Source of the DNA: Perca fluviatilis
Taxonomy: Eukaryota > Chordata > Actinopteri > Perciformes > Percidae
Length of the DNA: 64,000 nucleotides
Assembly (NCBI RefSeq): GCF_010015445.1
Contig: NC_053126.1
Span: 4,582,249-4,646,248, forward strand
Direction of reading: 5' to 3'
Position numbers and translations under genes: made by a program. Shown piece by piece: positions 11,953 to 25,079 of the stretch (positions are counted from its first letter, which is position 1; the number at the start of each line of letters is the position of its first letter). Below the pieces are notes generated by a model. It was not told the DNA's origin, made no database searches, and worked only from the letters and a program-made list of their open reading frames with translations.

Positions 11953-12448
11953 TTTAAAGGTTCCATATTGTAAAAAGTGAGATTTCAATGTCTTTTTTTA
12001 TTATAAAGCAGGTCGAGGTGCTATAGAAATACTGTGAAAGTATCAATCCATAGAGAAATGCTCACAGCCCGTATTCAGAAATTGTGCCTTTAAACGAGCC
12101 GTCAGGACTTCTGTACGGTTGTGATGTTACAACTATACTATATATAGGTAGAAGGTGCCGCTACAGTGACGTTACAGTCATTCCCCGGCTGCAATGGTGG
12201 TGCAGAGACTGCCAAGAGTCCAGAGGTTGTAGACCCAAAAACGCTGACCAATCAGAGCAGACTGCGCTTTTCGGGAGGGGGGCTTAAAGAGACAGGTGCC
12301 AAAACAGAGTGTTTACAGACAGAGTGTGAATACAGGTATATTCAGACAGACAGTATGAATTTTAATATTAAAGCATGTTACATTTTCTAGTAGAAACCCA
12401 AAATACAAGTATAAACCTGAAAATGAGCATAATATGGGACCCTTAAAG
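11953..12448. mobile_element. TTAA-flanked MITE, about 500 bp
   Basis: Begins TTTAAAGGTTCCATATTG; the other end, read in reverse, is CTTTAAGGGTCCCATATTAT. These are imperfect terminal inverted repeats bracketed by TTAA. Target preference suggests the piggyBac or Kolobok superfamily. There is no coding capacity. Confidence 0.65.
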
Positions 12449-12642
12449 CTTTTTCTTTTATACACACACATGCACAAATAAACAACCACAAATGAGAACA
12501 AAAAGTTAATACTGTAATGCATCAAATCTTGCGAATGCTGCGTTGTATTCAACAGCAGATTTTGTCTACTCCACATGCCCACATAATGTAACAGTTGGCA
12601 GATTGCTGCCAGCCCAGTGCTACAGTAGCTGATTATTTGGGC

Positions 12643-12644
<2 letters not shown>

Positions 12645-12689
<45 letters not shown>
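12645..12689. repeat. (GT)n microsatellite
   Basis: About 22 GT units; (AC)n in the transcript. Confidence 0.9.
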
Positions 12690-12691
<2 letters not shown>

Positions 12692-12699
12692 CAATAACT

Positions 12700-14590
12700 G
12701 TAGCCTGAGGGTTCCTAAGAATTTTCAATCCACCGGGGGATCGCAGCAAAATCTATAAGTGATTACACTGGTACAGAGAGGCAGGAAATCAACAAATAAC
12801 TAGCTGCCCCCTATGTTTAAATTGCATATACTGTAGAGTGCCTATTGTACATGCTGCAGCTCATAATTTAATACTGTGTGTGTGGTGTAAGTATATAGTG
12901 CCTAATGCTAATCAACCTAGCTGTGATGTGATGTGAGGGCTGTAAAAAAAGGAGTGATTAAACCTCTAATACATTTAGTGTCATTAGAGGCTTTTTAAAT
13001 CGATATAATTAATTTGTTTCAGTGTAGCAGGTGGGACCTGGAGGAGCAGGTAGCCAGGGGAGAGCCCTGCCGAACCCCCCTCGCAGGGAGGGAACGCTAA
13101 CCGACCATGAAGCCACGACCGAAGCCACGTGACTCACGCCAACCGTGACAGATGTCTCATTTTTTACATTGCCGAGCTTAAATGTTAATTGCGGCAATAA
13201 CAATAAAGTTTATTGGATTATGCTGTGAAATTTAAAAAAGCGGAATCAATCTGAGTGGCGGAGCAAGGGAGGGTGGGGGGGTAGAGGAGGAAGAAATGGC
13301 TGAGGCTGGAGAGAAAACACTCGAGTAAATGAGAAGGAGACGATGTGAAGCTGTGGCCGAGTGTGGAAAGACAATAAACCGGAATTTCCACTGTTCGCAA
13401 TGCTCTGTGCTCCGTGTGCAAATGAACACTCTCAGCGAACGTTTCCCCTGAATATTTTAACATACTGAAATTATACTGGCTGTGATTGCGGACACTCGGC
13501 GTTCATTTACGTTGTCACATTGTAGCAAAGACAGAGGTGATTTCTGTAAACGAGAGCGATCGCTGGATGTTACACAGAGCATAATTGCTTTCAGATCCGG
13601 TCCCCATACACATTACAATGATGTAATAATCAAAAACAACACCAAGCAGCCTGTCTGTGGAAATGAGAAGTCAAATTGACATTTTTTTGCAACTGATATT
13701 TCATGCTCCTTCTACACAAAAAGACACGCACAAGCGACCATAAACAAGGCAGCAGCAACAACACAAAATTAACACCATAGAAAATAATCAAAGTTGGGCA
13801 CTGGAGCGTAATATTAGAGCAGAGAGGGGAAAATGTTATGTTGGGGTTTTTTTCTTCTTCGTAGCCTTGCTTTCTTGGCACAAGCAACACCTAGCACCAC
13901 AGCAGCGTATCAAATGTGTGTATGGGTGGAGGGGTGGGGGGGGGGCGCGCAGCGGTGTGCTCTCTGCTATAAATTAGCCACGTGGTTTAGCCTGCAGCGG
14001 TTCACCTTCAGAGGCACGCAGTGAATTACACCGAAGCCATGTCAAAACAATTGGAATGCAAATCAAATACCTCGGGGGTGACTTTGGTCTCCTGGGATCC
14101 AGTAATCTACCCTCCCCGGTTGTGTGGCTGATTTTTGTTGAGTGAAATATTGATTTTGGCTCAACATTTTTGTAAATATTTACCCCCACGGACGTCAGAA
14201 AGGCCTGACCATCTAAACAAAAAGGTAAAAAAGCTCCCCAATTTCTGTTTGGAAGTGACAATTTTGGTGTGGCTACATGCTTATATACAATTTTAGTAAA
14301 TCGAAAGCCTGGAAGAATAAAGCAGAGACATTACAGACATGACGTAGGGCTGAAAAAACAAGTAATGGAGGTTACTGTACAGACAGGAAGGAGTTGGTGG
14401 TGACACAGTTGTAAATTAGAGACTTATAACCTATTTGGCGGTTTTGTTAATAGAAAATTCTGGTGAGAAAGTGCAGCTGGTAGTTGTTGACTTCGGCTGC
14501 CATATCATGCTAGAATTCCTATTTGACGCTTCAATATCAGTCTATGTATTTATCCTTTAATTCCTCATTCTGTTCTCAGCCCCTTCCGTC
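12700..14590. other. intron DNA with no recognised gene
   Basis: Part of the 8.2-kb intron between the last two grin2b exons. A short CCTGGAGGAGCAGGTAGCC-type GC-rich patch lies at 13030-13150 and a G-run at 13936-13947. The AATAACAATAAAGTTTATTGG stretch near 13195 could be a retroposon tail. Otherwise nothing is supportable. Confidence 0.5.
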
Positions 14591-14594
14591 CCAT

Positions 14595-15008
14595 TTAACA
14601 GTCACGACCAGTCGAACGCCGAACGCCGTGTAACCAGTAACATAGCTCAAGCACGGCGTTCGTTTTCCCAAGATGGCGCCTGCTTGTATACGTGAACGGT
14701 ACTGTCTTTCTAAACTATCTTTTTAATAAATTGTCTGTCCACTTACAAAGTTCTCAATGCTCCGGTTTCCATGTAGGGACCCTCATTATGCTACCGTGGA
14801 AGTGTGGTGCTATTTTGAGCCTTGTTAGTGGTGTAGAAATAGAGATTTCTTTTTACTTTCCTCATGCCCCGACGACTAGCTTTATAAGCTAATTAGCGGT
14901 TTGCGCTAAAACTGGTCCCATTCGATTAGCATGAAAACATGTCCCAGAGAACAGTCAACTCGGTACACATGACGCCTAGGTTCATTTTGCGCCGGATCTG
15001 TCCTTTAA
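14595..15008. mobile_element. interspersed repeat, copy 2 (MITE-like)
   Basis: The right 270 bp match 10696-10981. The left part has AAGATGGCGCCTGCTTGTAT and an inverted pair GAACGCCG/CGGCGTTC near 14615 and 14655. It ends TGTCCTTTAA like copy 1. Confidence 0.7.
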
Positions 15009-15379
15009 GGAAAGAATATATGTTAAGCAATTATTACGTTTGGATGTTTTAATTCATACTTGCGGATTTATCTTTTGCCATCAGATGGGTTTAACACTAT
15101 TACGGGATCATGGCTGAAAAACAGTGTAACAGTAGCACAAGTAGAGAAGAGTCAAACAGTCAGCCAAATGACTCAGTTTGACTGTACATTAGCTGGAATT
15201 TGCCGCTGAAAGCTACACTTATATACCAGTCATACCAGACAGAGTGGGTGTGTTGAACGGGGCCAGGGTGTGTTTAATTGCTTTATGAATGCAACTTTTC
15301 ATCACACGGTGTTCTTTCTTCAAATGTTGCATCGCCTCTTTTTAAATATTTAAGCAACAAAAAGCTGAAGTCAAAGGTC

Positions 15380-15431
15380 ATGACAGTGTTTACACTTACT
15401 TGCCCATTAAAACTGATTCTGATTCTGATTT
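15380..15431 (+). mobile_element. LINE/SINE 3' tail fragment
   Basis: TTACTTGCCCATTAAAACTG is followed by a (GATTCT)n tail, the end typical of L2/CR1-type retroposons in fish. The next element (15432) is inserted directly behind the tail. Confidence 0.55.
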
Positions 15432-16655
15432 TAAGGTCCCATGACATGGTGCTCTGTGGAGGCTTTTATATAGACCTTAGTGGTCCCCTAATACTGTATC
15501 TGAAGTCTCTTTTATATAGACCTTAGTGGTCCCCTAATACTGTACATGAAGTATCTTTTATATAGACCTTAGTGGTCCCCTAATACTGTATCTGAAGTCT
15601 CTTTTATATAGACCTTAGTGGTCCCCTAATACTGTTTCTGAAGTCTCTTTTATATAGGCCTTAGTGGTCCCCTAATACTGTATCTGAAGTCTCTTTTATA
15701 TAGACCTTAGTGGTCCCCTAATACTGTACATGAAGTCTCTTTTATATAGACCTTAGTGGTCCCCTAATACTGCATCTGAAGTCTCTTTTATATAGGCCTT
15801 AGTGGTCCCCTAATACTGTACATGAAGTCTCTTTTATATAGGCCTTAGTGGTCCCCTAATACTGTACATGAAGTCTCTTTTATATAGGCCTTAGTGGTCC
15901 CCTAATACTGTACATGAAGTCTCTTTTATATAGACCTTAGTGGTCCCCTAATACTGTATCTGAAGTCTCTTTTATATAGGCCTTAGTGGTCCCCTAATAC
16001 TGTATCTGAAGTCTCTTTTATATAGACCTTAGTGGTCCCCTAATACTGTATCTGAAGTCTCTTTTATATAGGCCTTAGTGGTCCCCTAATACTGTACATG
16101 AAGTCTCTTTTATATAGGCCTTAGTGGTCCCCTAATACTGTACATGAAGTCTCTTTTATATAGGCCTTAGTGGTCCCCTAATACCGTATCCGAAGTCTCT
16201 TTCCCAAAATTCAGCCTTGGTGCAGAATTACAGCCACTAGAGCCAGTCCCACAATGAGCTTTCCTTAGGATGTGCCATTTCTGTGTCTGTAGCTATTGAG
16301 GAGGAAAGGGGGCAAAGTAGAGGGTGGGGGTCTGGCCTTGACCAACTGCCACTTTGCTCGTTTGAAAGCCATGATGTCTCTCTCTCTCTCTCATGGGTGG
16401 GCCAAATTCTCTGGGCGGGCAAAGCAGAGAAAGGGGAGGTAACCTTGCTCCTTATGACCTCATAAGGAGAAGATTCCAGATCGGCCCATCTGAGCTTTCA
16501 TTTTCTCAAAGGCAGAGCAGGATACCCAGGGCTTACACCAGGTTTACACCTATCACCATTTCTAGCCACTGGGGGACCATAGGCAGGCTGGGGGAACGCA
16601 TATTAATGTTAGAAAACCTCATAAAGTGAAATTTTCATGCCATGGGACCTTTAAG
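15432..16655. mobile_element. TTAA-flanked MITE with internal minisatellite
   Basis: Left end TTAAGGTCCCATGACATGG; right end, in reverse, TTAAAGGTCCCATGGCATGA; a clear terminal inverted repeat bracketed by TTAA. The non-repetitive part (16200-16655) includes CATTTCTAGCCACTGGGGGA, a block I recognise from a common fish MITE. About 740 bp of the element consist of a 46-bp tandem array. Confidence 0.85.
15464..16203. repeat. 46-bp minisatellite, about 16 copies, inside a MITE
   Basis: The unit starts TTTTATATAGACCTTAGTGG, continues TCCCCTAATACTGTATCTGA and ends AGTCTC. Variants recur (TAGACC/TAGGCC, GTATCTG/GTACATG) in a patterned order, which suggests duplication of blocks of several units. 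One unit is the normal single-copy sequence of this MITE. Confidence 0.95.
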
Positions 16656-17002
16656 GTTGCGTGGTAGTCGTCATTTATTCATATCGGCCACTACAAAACA
16701 AGTGTGATGCTACTGGGCTTTTGCTTGATTTGATGCTTGAAGACACATGGTGTAAAAAAGCATCAGCTCCGCTGTGCTGGCTCTGTCCTGAACAGAACTT
16801 AGTGGCAATCTGAATCTGTCAATCAGAATACTCGTTAAAAAGTACAAGCCATGGAAAGCTGAGTGACATTGGTCTCCAACAGCATTTGACCTTTACGGAT
16901 GGATACATTTATTGTTTATTCATTCAGCCTAACAACATTTTGGATACCAGCTTTAAAGTCTGAGTAGTTTTCTGTCCTTCCCTTTCCCCCGCCCTGTCTC
17001 AC
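16656..17002. other. intron DNA beside exon 10
   Basis: No repeat or gene recognised. It includes the donor region of window exon 10 at its right edge. Confidence 0.5.
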
Positions 17003-17241
17003 CCTGCTGATGGAGAAGACGAAGCCGGGCTGGCCGGAGCAGACGCCCATGAAGCAGAAGCGCAGCTGCCAGTAGAACCAGTGCTCGCAGATGAAGGTGA
17101 TGAGCGACAGAGCCATGGCGGCGCCGAGCATGTAGAAGACACCGGCCATGTTGTCCACATCCAGCTGGCTGGACATCACCTCGTTCTTCTCGTGGTGGCA
17201 GATCCCCGTCAGCCACAGGGACTCCAGCTCCTCCATCTCAC
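17003..17241 (-). CDS. grin2b: grin2b window exon 10: end of S2 and M4
   Basis: 239 nt; acceptor ATCCAG before 17241 and donor GTGAGA from 17002. After completing a Gly codon it encodes 79 residues: [60 protein letters not shown] and [19 protein letters not shown]. The M4 span runs from about MAGVFYML to TFICEHWF. Length and sequence match mammalian GluN2B closely. Confidence 0.96.
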
Positions 17242-17682
17242 CTGGATGGAGAAGGGGAAGATGGGCAGAAGAGAAGAAGGGGGAAGAAGAGTTGATGGAG
17301 GAACAACAAGAAGGGAGTGGGATGGAGGCAAGGAAAGGACGGAGATACAGGGATGGATAGAATGAGAGACGAGGAGACGGGGGGGCATGATGACGACATG
17401 CGGAGAAGTGTTGTTATGATTCGTACGGGAATTGAAATAAAGAATAAGGGTGTGAAAAAAGTGGCAAGGAATGTAAAATATAAAAGGAGAGAGGAGGGAC
17501 ATGATGTAATAACAGGATGGGTATCGCAGGACACGAGGGATGGAGAGATGATGCAACAGAAGAAGGGAGGAGGGTAGATGGCGGGCAGACGGTGGTGGGG
17601 GGGTGGGGGGGGGTCATGGGAGTTAGAAGTGAAATTCAGCCTTGAGTTTCACAGCAAGCTTCATTACCGACAGGAATAGAGT

Positions 17683-17683
<1 letters not shown>

Positions 17684-17755
<72 letters not shown>

Positions 17756-18185
17756 ATAGCTCACGTGTTAATTACACTGATCTTTTTCGCACTAATTTCT
17801 GCAAATAATTGTGTGTCGCTAAGTGTTTACTACACAATATGTAAAAGCTTCAGCTTTAACATGTGCATGTACAGTAGCTATGCAAACTGTAAAAGACAAG
17901 TTTGCATTTGTGCATGTGCGTGCATGTGCGTGTGTGCGTGTGTGTCTCCGCGCGTCTGATGCCGGTCCCTGAGCTTCTGGACTCTTTTGTGGGTCACCTT
18001 CTGTTTCATCATGAGCTGTTCTCTATCAAAGCCGACTGTGGCAGGACGGGCGATGCTTAATTAATCATACATTCAGCCGTCGTCGCTGCGCGTCAGCGTG
18101 ATTCTTGCACCGGAGCACTGGCTGGCCTCTGAGCATCAACAAAAAATGCTCCACGGCATACAAAGTCAGGGATAGAGGCACCGCA

Positions 18186-18261
<76 letters not shown>

Positions 18262-18713
18262 ATGTCTCTACAGACATGGAGTTAAAAAGACAGATTGGAG
18301 TTAAAAGATTCTTTTTTTTTTAACTGAGGAAACCTTTTATCATTGATGCCTGGTATTGGTTTAAAGAGCGAGAGGCATTGAACTCAACTTTCCATCCAAC
18401 ATTGTATCAGAAAATCACCAATCAAAACTGCCGTTTGTTTTTCACGACAGCTGTGACTTTTTTTTTTCGCTCAGGCCTGCGTCAGACTACCCAGACTCCC
18501 ATTCAGCCCTGGTTCCAGGCCACTGGGCTCTCCACGTGAGTCTGACCGCTTTCTAGGCCACCAGGATGGGTGGTGGTCTGGTGGATGGTGAAGGCGTGGC
18601 AAAGTGACATTGAAATCCTTAGAGGGGTGGGACAGGGCCGCTTGGTTCCTGTACAAGTGCTTTTGCAGTGGCACAAGGGGGATGTTACTGCAAGCCGACC
18701 CATATTCAACACA

Positions 18714-18801
<88 letters not shown>

Positions 18802-19009
18802 TGTGCTTAGAGAAAAACACACACACACACACAACATACACACACACACACACACACTAGTCTTACCTACATGTTTGAAAAATAATTAAACTTCAATAAG
18901 TCAGAAACAATACATACACAAAACTCTTATTGAATTTGTTTGTAGGTTGGTAAAAATGTGTTGGTAAAAAAACTGTTGTAACTAGTCAGAATCTTTATCT
19001 TCATTTCTC

Positions 19010-19068
<59 letters not shown>

Positions 19069-19135
19069 CTCACTTACACACATGCTCTAGGCCCTCTCAT
19101 TTTCAGAGGCCTGACCCATATTCACATGTGCGCAC

Positions 19136-19173
<38 letters not shown>
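17684..19173. repeat. cluster of (CA)n microsatellites
   Basis: Separate (CA)n runs at 17684-17754, 18187-18259, 18717-18799, 18817-18857 (interrupted), 19011-19066 and 19143-19173 within 1.5 kb. In the transcript all read (UG)n. Short unique segments separate them. Confidence 0.95.
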
Positions 19174-19174
<1 letters not shown>

Positions 19175-19175
<1 letters not shown>

Positions 19176-20541
19176 ATGCACACACGGTGTTAAAATACCC
19201 CGGGAGCTATGCTGGCACCCCTAACTGGGACGCACTATAGTGGGCTCCGGAGGGCCCTTGGTTCAGGATGCTCACAACACGCTGGACGGTGCCCAAATAA
19301 TCTAGCAACAACACACACGCAAACTTACTGTACACAAGCACACACACACACTAAACTTCCATTACAGTTAGTTAAGACTGAAGGATCCACAGTAGGCAAA
19401 CCGCAGCCTGCTGCGAGCCTGTGTGTAAAAGAAGAGAAAGAGGAGGGCCTTCAAGTGAAAGACCACGTAGTTAAAAAGCTCGACTTTGGGCAGGAGCAGA
19501 TGAAGATAAAGGCAGACACGGATGTCAACTCAGAAGCCACAGCACCTAACCACACTAAACAGACAGAGGTAAATGCTGTGCAGGGGAACTGCGGGAGGAC
19601 TTAGCTCTATTAAGCTGTATATCAAAACTGGACATTGTGAAATTAGACTGTTAGTGTAAGTCAATAACCTGAGCGAGCAGCTGTTGTGTTTGACATTTGG
19701 ACATGTTTATGACGAAGAATTTTTGCTTGAAACCATAAAGCATGTACTATACGGATTAAGAAGGGACATTTTGAACGCATTTCCATCCATTCTTTTCTCG
19801 TTGCAAGGCTCATTAATGCTCCAGCTAGAGCTGACAGGAATGAAGTGTTTCAAAAGAACAAGTCCTGGAGAGCTTGGACAGACTCCCATAAAAGGAGAGC
19901 ATGGTCGTAAAGCACAGGGCCCCTATGGTGGAGCTAAATCTTAAATTATATTCCTAGCAGCACTGCCTTACCTTTTCTGTCTGTTCTTAATATATATGAG
20001 TGCGATTACATGTACATTTGACAAGACCCTAAAATCTTACTGTCTGAGAAGCCTGTTTTTGCCTGAGTTTAGAATAGATGTTCTTCAAAATGTTGTATGT
20101 TACGCTAATTTACATGAGAAGTAAACTTAGCCACTGTAATTTGTCCCTACGGCACAGCCTGAGGCAGGATTTGTTCAAAGCATAATGCCTCAAATGAGCT
20201 CTTAAAGGATAATTCATGTTTATTAGCCTACAATTTGGATCTTATTTCTTTAGGTTTGGCCATTGTATCGTACTGGTTATTATATATAACGTACTGACCA
20301 AGTCTACTGGGAATTTGGGACATCGCAGGTTTTAAACAACCCAGGTCAGCCAAGATTGTTTGCCAATGTTCACCAAAATGATCTGTTGTGAACATCCATT
20401 ACAGTTTAAAGACCAACTTCCTGGTTCATCTGTGACCTACTGTACAGTACTTACTGTAGCTGTGCACGCATACGATCTTACTGCGCAAGAAGGGGTTAGT
20501 CCCAATAATTCAGGTGCATAGTCAGAATCTTTATCTCTCTA

Positions 20542-20542
<1 letters not shown>
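19175..20542. other. intron DNA, unclassified
   Basis: Holds an open frame at 19209-19604 without a recognisable domain, AT-rich unique sequence and no identifiable transposon end. A (CA)n run follows at 20543-20577. Confidence 0.45.

Positions 20543-20577
<35 letters not shown>
20543..20577. repeat. (CA)n microsatellite
   Basis: A short pure CA run in the intron before exon 10. Confidence 0.9.
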
Positions 20578-20579
<2 letters not shown>

Positions 20580-21211
20580 TTTCCCGCTTTACTATGCAGA
20601 CATTCAAGCCTTCTATTCATTTATTTCACTCATCATCAATGTATCATTAAAACACAATTTCATAAGGTACAATGATCATATGTAGGCCACGTGAAATGGG
20701 GAACCCCAAATAAGCTACTAAAAGCTTTTCGGAGGGGGACCAATAACATGAAACATACAACAAATAATATTCCGACACTAAAAACTAAATTTACAATAGC
20801 CACAATATAGACAAATACCACAAAATACAGACGATCCCAGTACAAATATAACACTATTATATGTTATATTCAACAATCATATGTTATAAGCAATTTTTCT
20901 GGCATTTACGTGCATCTGCATCATTGCACCAATGTTTTGATAGCGCTGTTGTTGTCCTATTATGGCTTGATATGTTGCTATCATCTGGCACATAAGTACT
21001 ATTACAACTTGTGCAATATGAAGCATTTGTACATAGGTGGACGGTGTGATCCATTTTGGCTAGAAAACTTTGTTCGCAAATGTCAGCTTGAATGTTGTGC
21101 GATTCGGTGCGAAAATGAATGGAAACAACTTAAAATATCTCAAATCAATTTGATATACCAATTTGATTGCAAAACAGCATGTGACGTCATTAGGCAAAGG
21201 TTGTTTTTTGC

Positions 21212-21725
21212 TTTAAAGGTCCAGTGTGTGGGAATTTCTCCCATCTAGCGCTGAGATCTTTTATCGCAATCAACTCTCTCGCACCACGCAGTTCAAAGTA
21301 GGTATTAGAGCTACGGTAGCCTTCACGCTTCAAAAAGACGGTCTCTCGCTCTTTTCAATATCCTTTTTCTGGGCGAAGAAGATTTGGATTTTGAATACGT
21401 GTGGTCCTCCATGTTTCCTTTTTCAAACTTGCCACAGGGGCCGGGAAGCTACGATACCCGTTAGCAGCATTAGCAGCTCCTGGGAGTTTATCATGTGACA
21501 GAGAAAACATGAAAGGTGGAGCAGTATGTCCTGTATGTCCCTTACCGGCTAACGTATTTCAAGATGGAGCAGTTCATGCAGACGCAAATGTAAAATTTCA
21601 AGCCAAAAGGAATACTTGAAATTGATGGTGGTGGGAAATATTCATGAAAAAGGACAAGTTGGTGAACGGGCAACACAGATTTTGATAATGAACAACTAAA
21701 CACATTACACGCTGGACCTTTAAAG
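21212..21725. mobile_element. TTAA-type MITE, copy A
   Basis: Perfect 14-bp ends CTTTAAAGGTCCAG, extending to GTGT with one mismatch. Reading in from the left: GGGAATTTCTCCCATCTAGC. The same family lies at 30744-31268 in the opposite orientation. The copies flank grin2b exons 6 to 9. It sits inside an older AT-rich repeat that resumes at 21726. Confidence 0.85.
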
Positions 21726-22119
21726 CCGTCGTATGGAAACACACTTTCACCGGCTTTATTCACATGAATGTTTTTAAGCGAACTTCAGATAATTCGATTG
21801 ACAAGTGGATGGAAACATGGCTCGTGTTTCTTGCCCCGTCAGACTTGCTGCCATGTTCTTGCCATGTAACTTGTTGATTACAATGTTATTAGAACCCGGA
21901 GCGAAACAGTGGCCAAAGTCAATAAAATACAAATGAAGCCAGACTTCATTCAAACAGTGTTTGCTTCAAGGCTGTTAGTAAGAACTTCTGTTCCTTCCCT
22001 AGGAAAATATTGCATTATCTCTGTGACTAACTCGTGCATCTTTCGAGTTATTATTTATACAACTCATCACATCGGCACAGCTGTGTGCGTGATAGAGTCT
22101 CTGCTTGCTGAGTGCATTA

Positions 22120-22413
<294 letters not shown>

Positions 22414-23013
22414 TTACAATTAATTAGCACTGAGGAGTCAGACATCCCAGCTACAGCATTCCAATTAACCTGCTAAATAGCACTAAGCTGCTGATAAGTG
22501 TAATAGACTTCCACTTGGTTTGCCAAAGGCTGGAGCTGGCACACAGACTGGCGAAAAGGCACACTTGATGAAAAGTGAAGAGGGGGAGCGAAAGTATTAT
22601 AGGAGTTATTCAGCTACGATATGTTTACATGAAGATAAGTAGGAAAGATATAAATAGGGGTCTTAAGCGTTGCTTCTTTGTTTAACTATTTTCCGCACAC
22701 TTTACTCTCCATTACAATATAATGACCATCATTTGAAACTGCTATGCTTTTGATTCCCTTAAAAATAATATTTAAATTCAACCCCTTAATAAATTCAACA
22801 GAATAAAAAATGCTAAAAATTATAATAATAAACTACAGACATAAGACATGCTTACATGCCTGAAGCCAAGGCATACACATAAAATACAAATGCATTGTTC
22901 AATATCTCTAGATGATTGTTTCCATTTTGGTAAGAGGGACTTAAGTTTTAAACATATAAATGGGATCCTTTAATTTGATTTTGTTATTAAAAATCAACTG
23001 TGCAGTTTCTCAC

Positions 23014-23174
23014 CCAGCCTTGAGAGAGGCCAGGGCCTCGTTGACATTTCTCTGATGAAACTTTGTCATGTAGGCGTGCATTTCTGGATAGTTGTTCCTA
23101 ATGTTTCTCTCCGTACTCCCGTTTGGGACAGTGCCGAACCGAAACGGAGGCGAGAAGTCGTTGGGACTCTGGAA
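23014..23174 (-). CDS. grin2b: grin2b window exon 8: S2, first part
   Basis: 161 nt; acceptor TTTAG before 23174 and donor GTGAGA from 23013. It encodes [40 protein letters not shown] and then [20 protein letters not shown] holds the Ser and Thr that contact the glutamate gamma-carboxylate. The intron before it is only 160 bp and mostly a (GA)n tract, the shortest in the window. Confidence 0.96.
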
Positions 23175-23208
23175 CTAAACATGGAAGACATGGAGCATGG
23201 AGAGGGAG

Positions 23209-23248
<40 letters not shown>
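23209..23248. repeat. (GA)n microsatellite in the 160-bp intron
   Basis: A pure GA run in the short intron between exons 7 and 8; (CU)n in the transcript, ending about 35 nt before the exon 8 acceptor. Confidence 0.9.
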
Positions 23249-23253
<5 letters not shown>

Positions 23254-23313
23254 AGGAGGCATGTTTTAAATAAATTAAAGGTGAGAAAAAGAAGACAGGG
23301 TGGCACAGCCTCA

Positions 23314-23604
<291 letters not shown>

Positions 23605-23757
23605 TCACCGTTGGTTTCTAAACCGATGCGTGGGAAACACAGTTGGTCTGCTTTTACTGGTGGGTCTCCAGCTGAGCAGTGATTTTGTTTAGTAGAATTA
23701 AACTGAATGCCGCATTTGTTAGATTCCTGTACTGGTCTAAAAGTTACAATAGTTTTT

Positions 23758-24452
23758 AAAAGGCAACATATTGGTCCTGTGATAAGGTCCAGGAATTTTG
23801 GACCGGGATATTTAAAAATCTTTTTTTAATATCCCACTCACTGTATTCTAGTTCACCAATATCATTCTTCTGCATCTCTATTTTTGTATACTGAAAGTTA
23901 GAGGTAGTTATTATTTCTATTTTTAATCCCTTAACTTCCAATATCTCATGCTGGTGTTTTTCTTATGATTTGTTAACTTGACTATCACAGACATGATTAT
24001 AAACATTAACACATATATAAATTATTTAGTCAACTTATCACAGAACCTCACTGAATCTAGAGAGTTTGCTACTGAAAAGCTGAATAATTTTGACCACTTC
24101 ATATGTAAAAAAAATAATGAATTTCCTTCACTTCATAATTGGAACTTTTGTATTCTTCACAAAAATTACATTTATATCTTTATGTTTGAGGCTGAAATGT
24201 GGCAAAAGGTCGAAACGTTCAGGGGAATACTTTAAGGCACTGTATGATAACCTGATTGTCTGATTGCAGGGACCCAGGTCCATTCAGCCCAAGATTATTT
24301 GTTCTGGGAGATGGGTCAATCCTAAACAGGATGGATAAACACATAACAAGCTGGGTCCTGACTAGTTATTATTATTTTTTTAAAGATTATTTTTGGGGCA
24401 TTTTAGGCCTTTATTTGTATAGGACAGCTGAATACATGAAAGAGAGAGAGAG

Positions 24453-24507
<55 letters not shown>

Positions 24508-25045
24508 GTGGGGGATGACATGCAGCAAAGGGCCACAGTTCGGAGTCGAGGAGTAAACCTCTATATATGGGTGAGTGCTCTACCAGGTGAGCTACCCAGG
24601 TGCCCGGGTCCAGACTAGTTTAATGGAAGCCAGATAGATTATCTGAAGAGGATGGAGGAATGAAGGGGTGCCGTCAATCCAGGAGTGGGCTTGTGAGATG
24701 ACTAGGGTGGCGGTGTTTGAAAAAATGTCATATAAACGTTTTTCCAGATTGGACGTGGAGAAATAACCTGAACTTTCTGGAGGGCTCCTAAAAATCTTTG
24801 TGCTGGGAGAGAGACGTGTATGAAGGGTTTATGGTGTTGTCATTTATACATATGTTTATTTGGTTTATGGTTTATTGTCTATGTTGTTACTATTTTGTAT
24901 TTTGTTGAATGGTCTTAAATATTGGGGTTATCTTTTCTTGATTTTTGTCTGAGTGGGCAGTGATGACGAGGGGGGGATTTTTGTCATGTTGCGAAGTGTA
25001 TGTTTTGTATGTGGTTAAAAAATTAAAATAAATAAACTGTTTCAC
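23758..25045 (+). mobile_element. L1-like LINE relic, 3' end
   Basis: Starts with YWSCDKVQEFWTGIFKNL (from 23769), the Trp-Ser-Cys and Phe-Trp pattern at the C-terminal end of L1-type ORF2, and continues as DPGPFSPRLFVLGDGSILNR from 24271. After the SINE insertion it reads EGVPSIQEWACEMTRVAVFE and KMSYKRFSRLDVEK with stops. A 3' UTR-like tail ends in an A-rich stretch near 25045. Unrelated AT-rich DNA at about 23835-24255 interrupts it. Confidence 0.6.
24368..24605 (-). mobile_element. tRNA-derived SINE with a 15-bp target duplication
   Basis: Read on the minus strand it starts GGGCACCTGGGTAGCTCACC, with A-box TAGCTCACCTGG. The expected B box region has partly been deleted (CTCGACTCCGAACTG remains). 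The body reads TGGCCCTTTGCTGCATGTCA and the tail ATAAAGGCCTAAAATGCCCC. GGGTCC(T/A)GACTAGTT flanks both sides (24353-24367 and 24606-24620). An internal (CT)n run spans 24438-24503. Confidence 0.85.
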
Positions 25046-25079
25046 TAAAACAGGCAACATCTCATGAAAGTTACCCTGG

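Noticed and set aside
19209..19604. 131-residue plus-strand frame with VKEEKEEG
   Set aside because: No domain, no splice or start context, and it begins in repeat-like DNA; length is within chance for this window.
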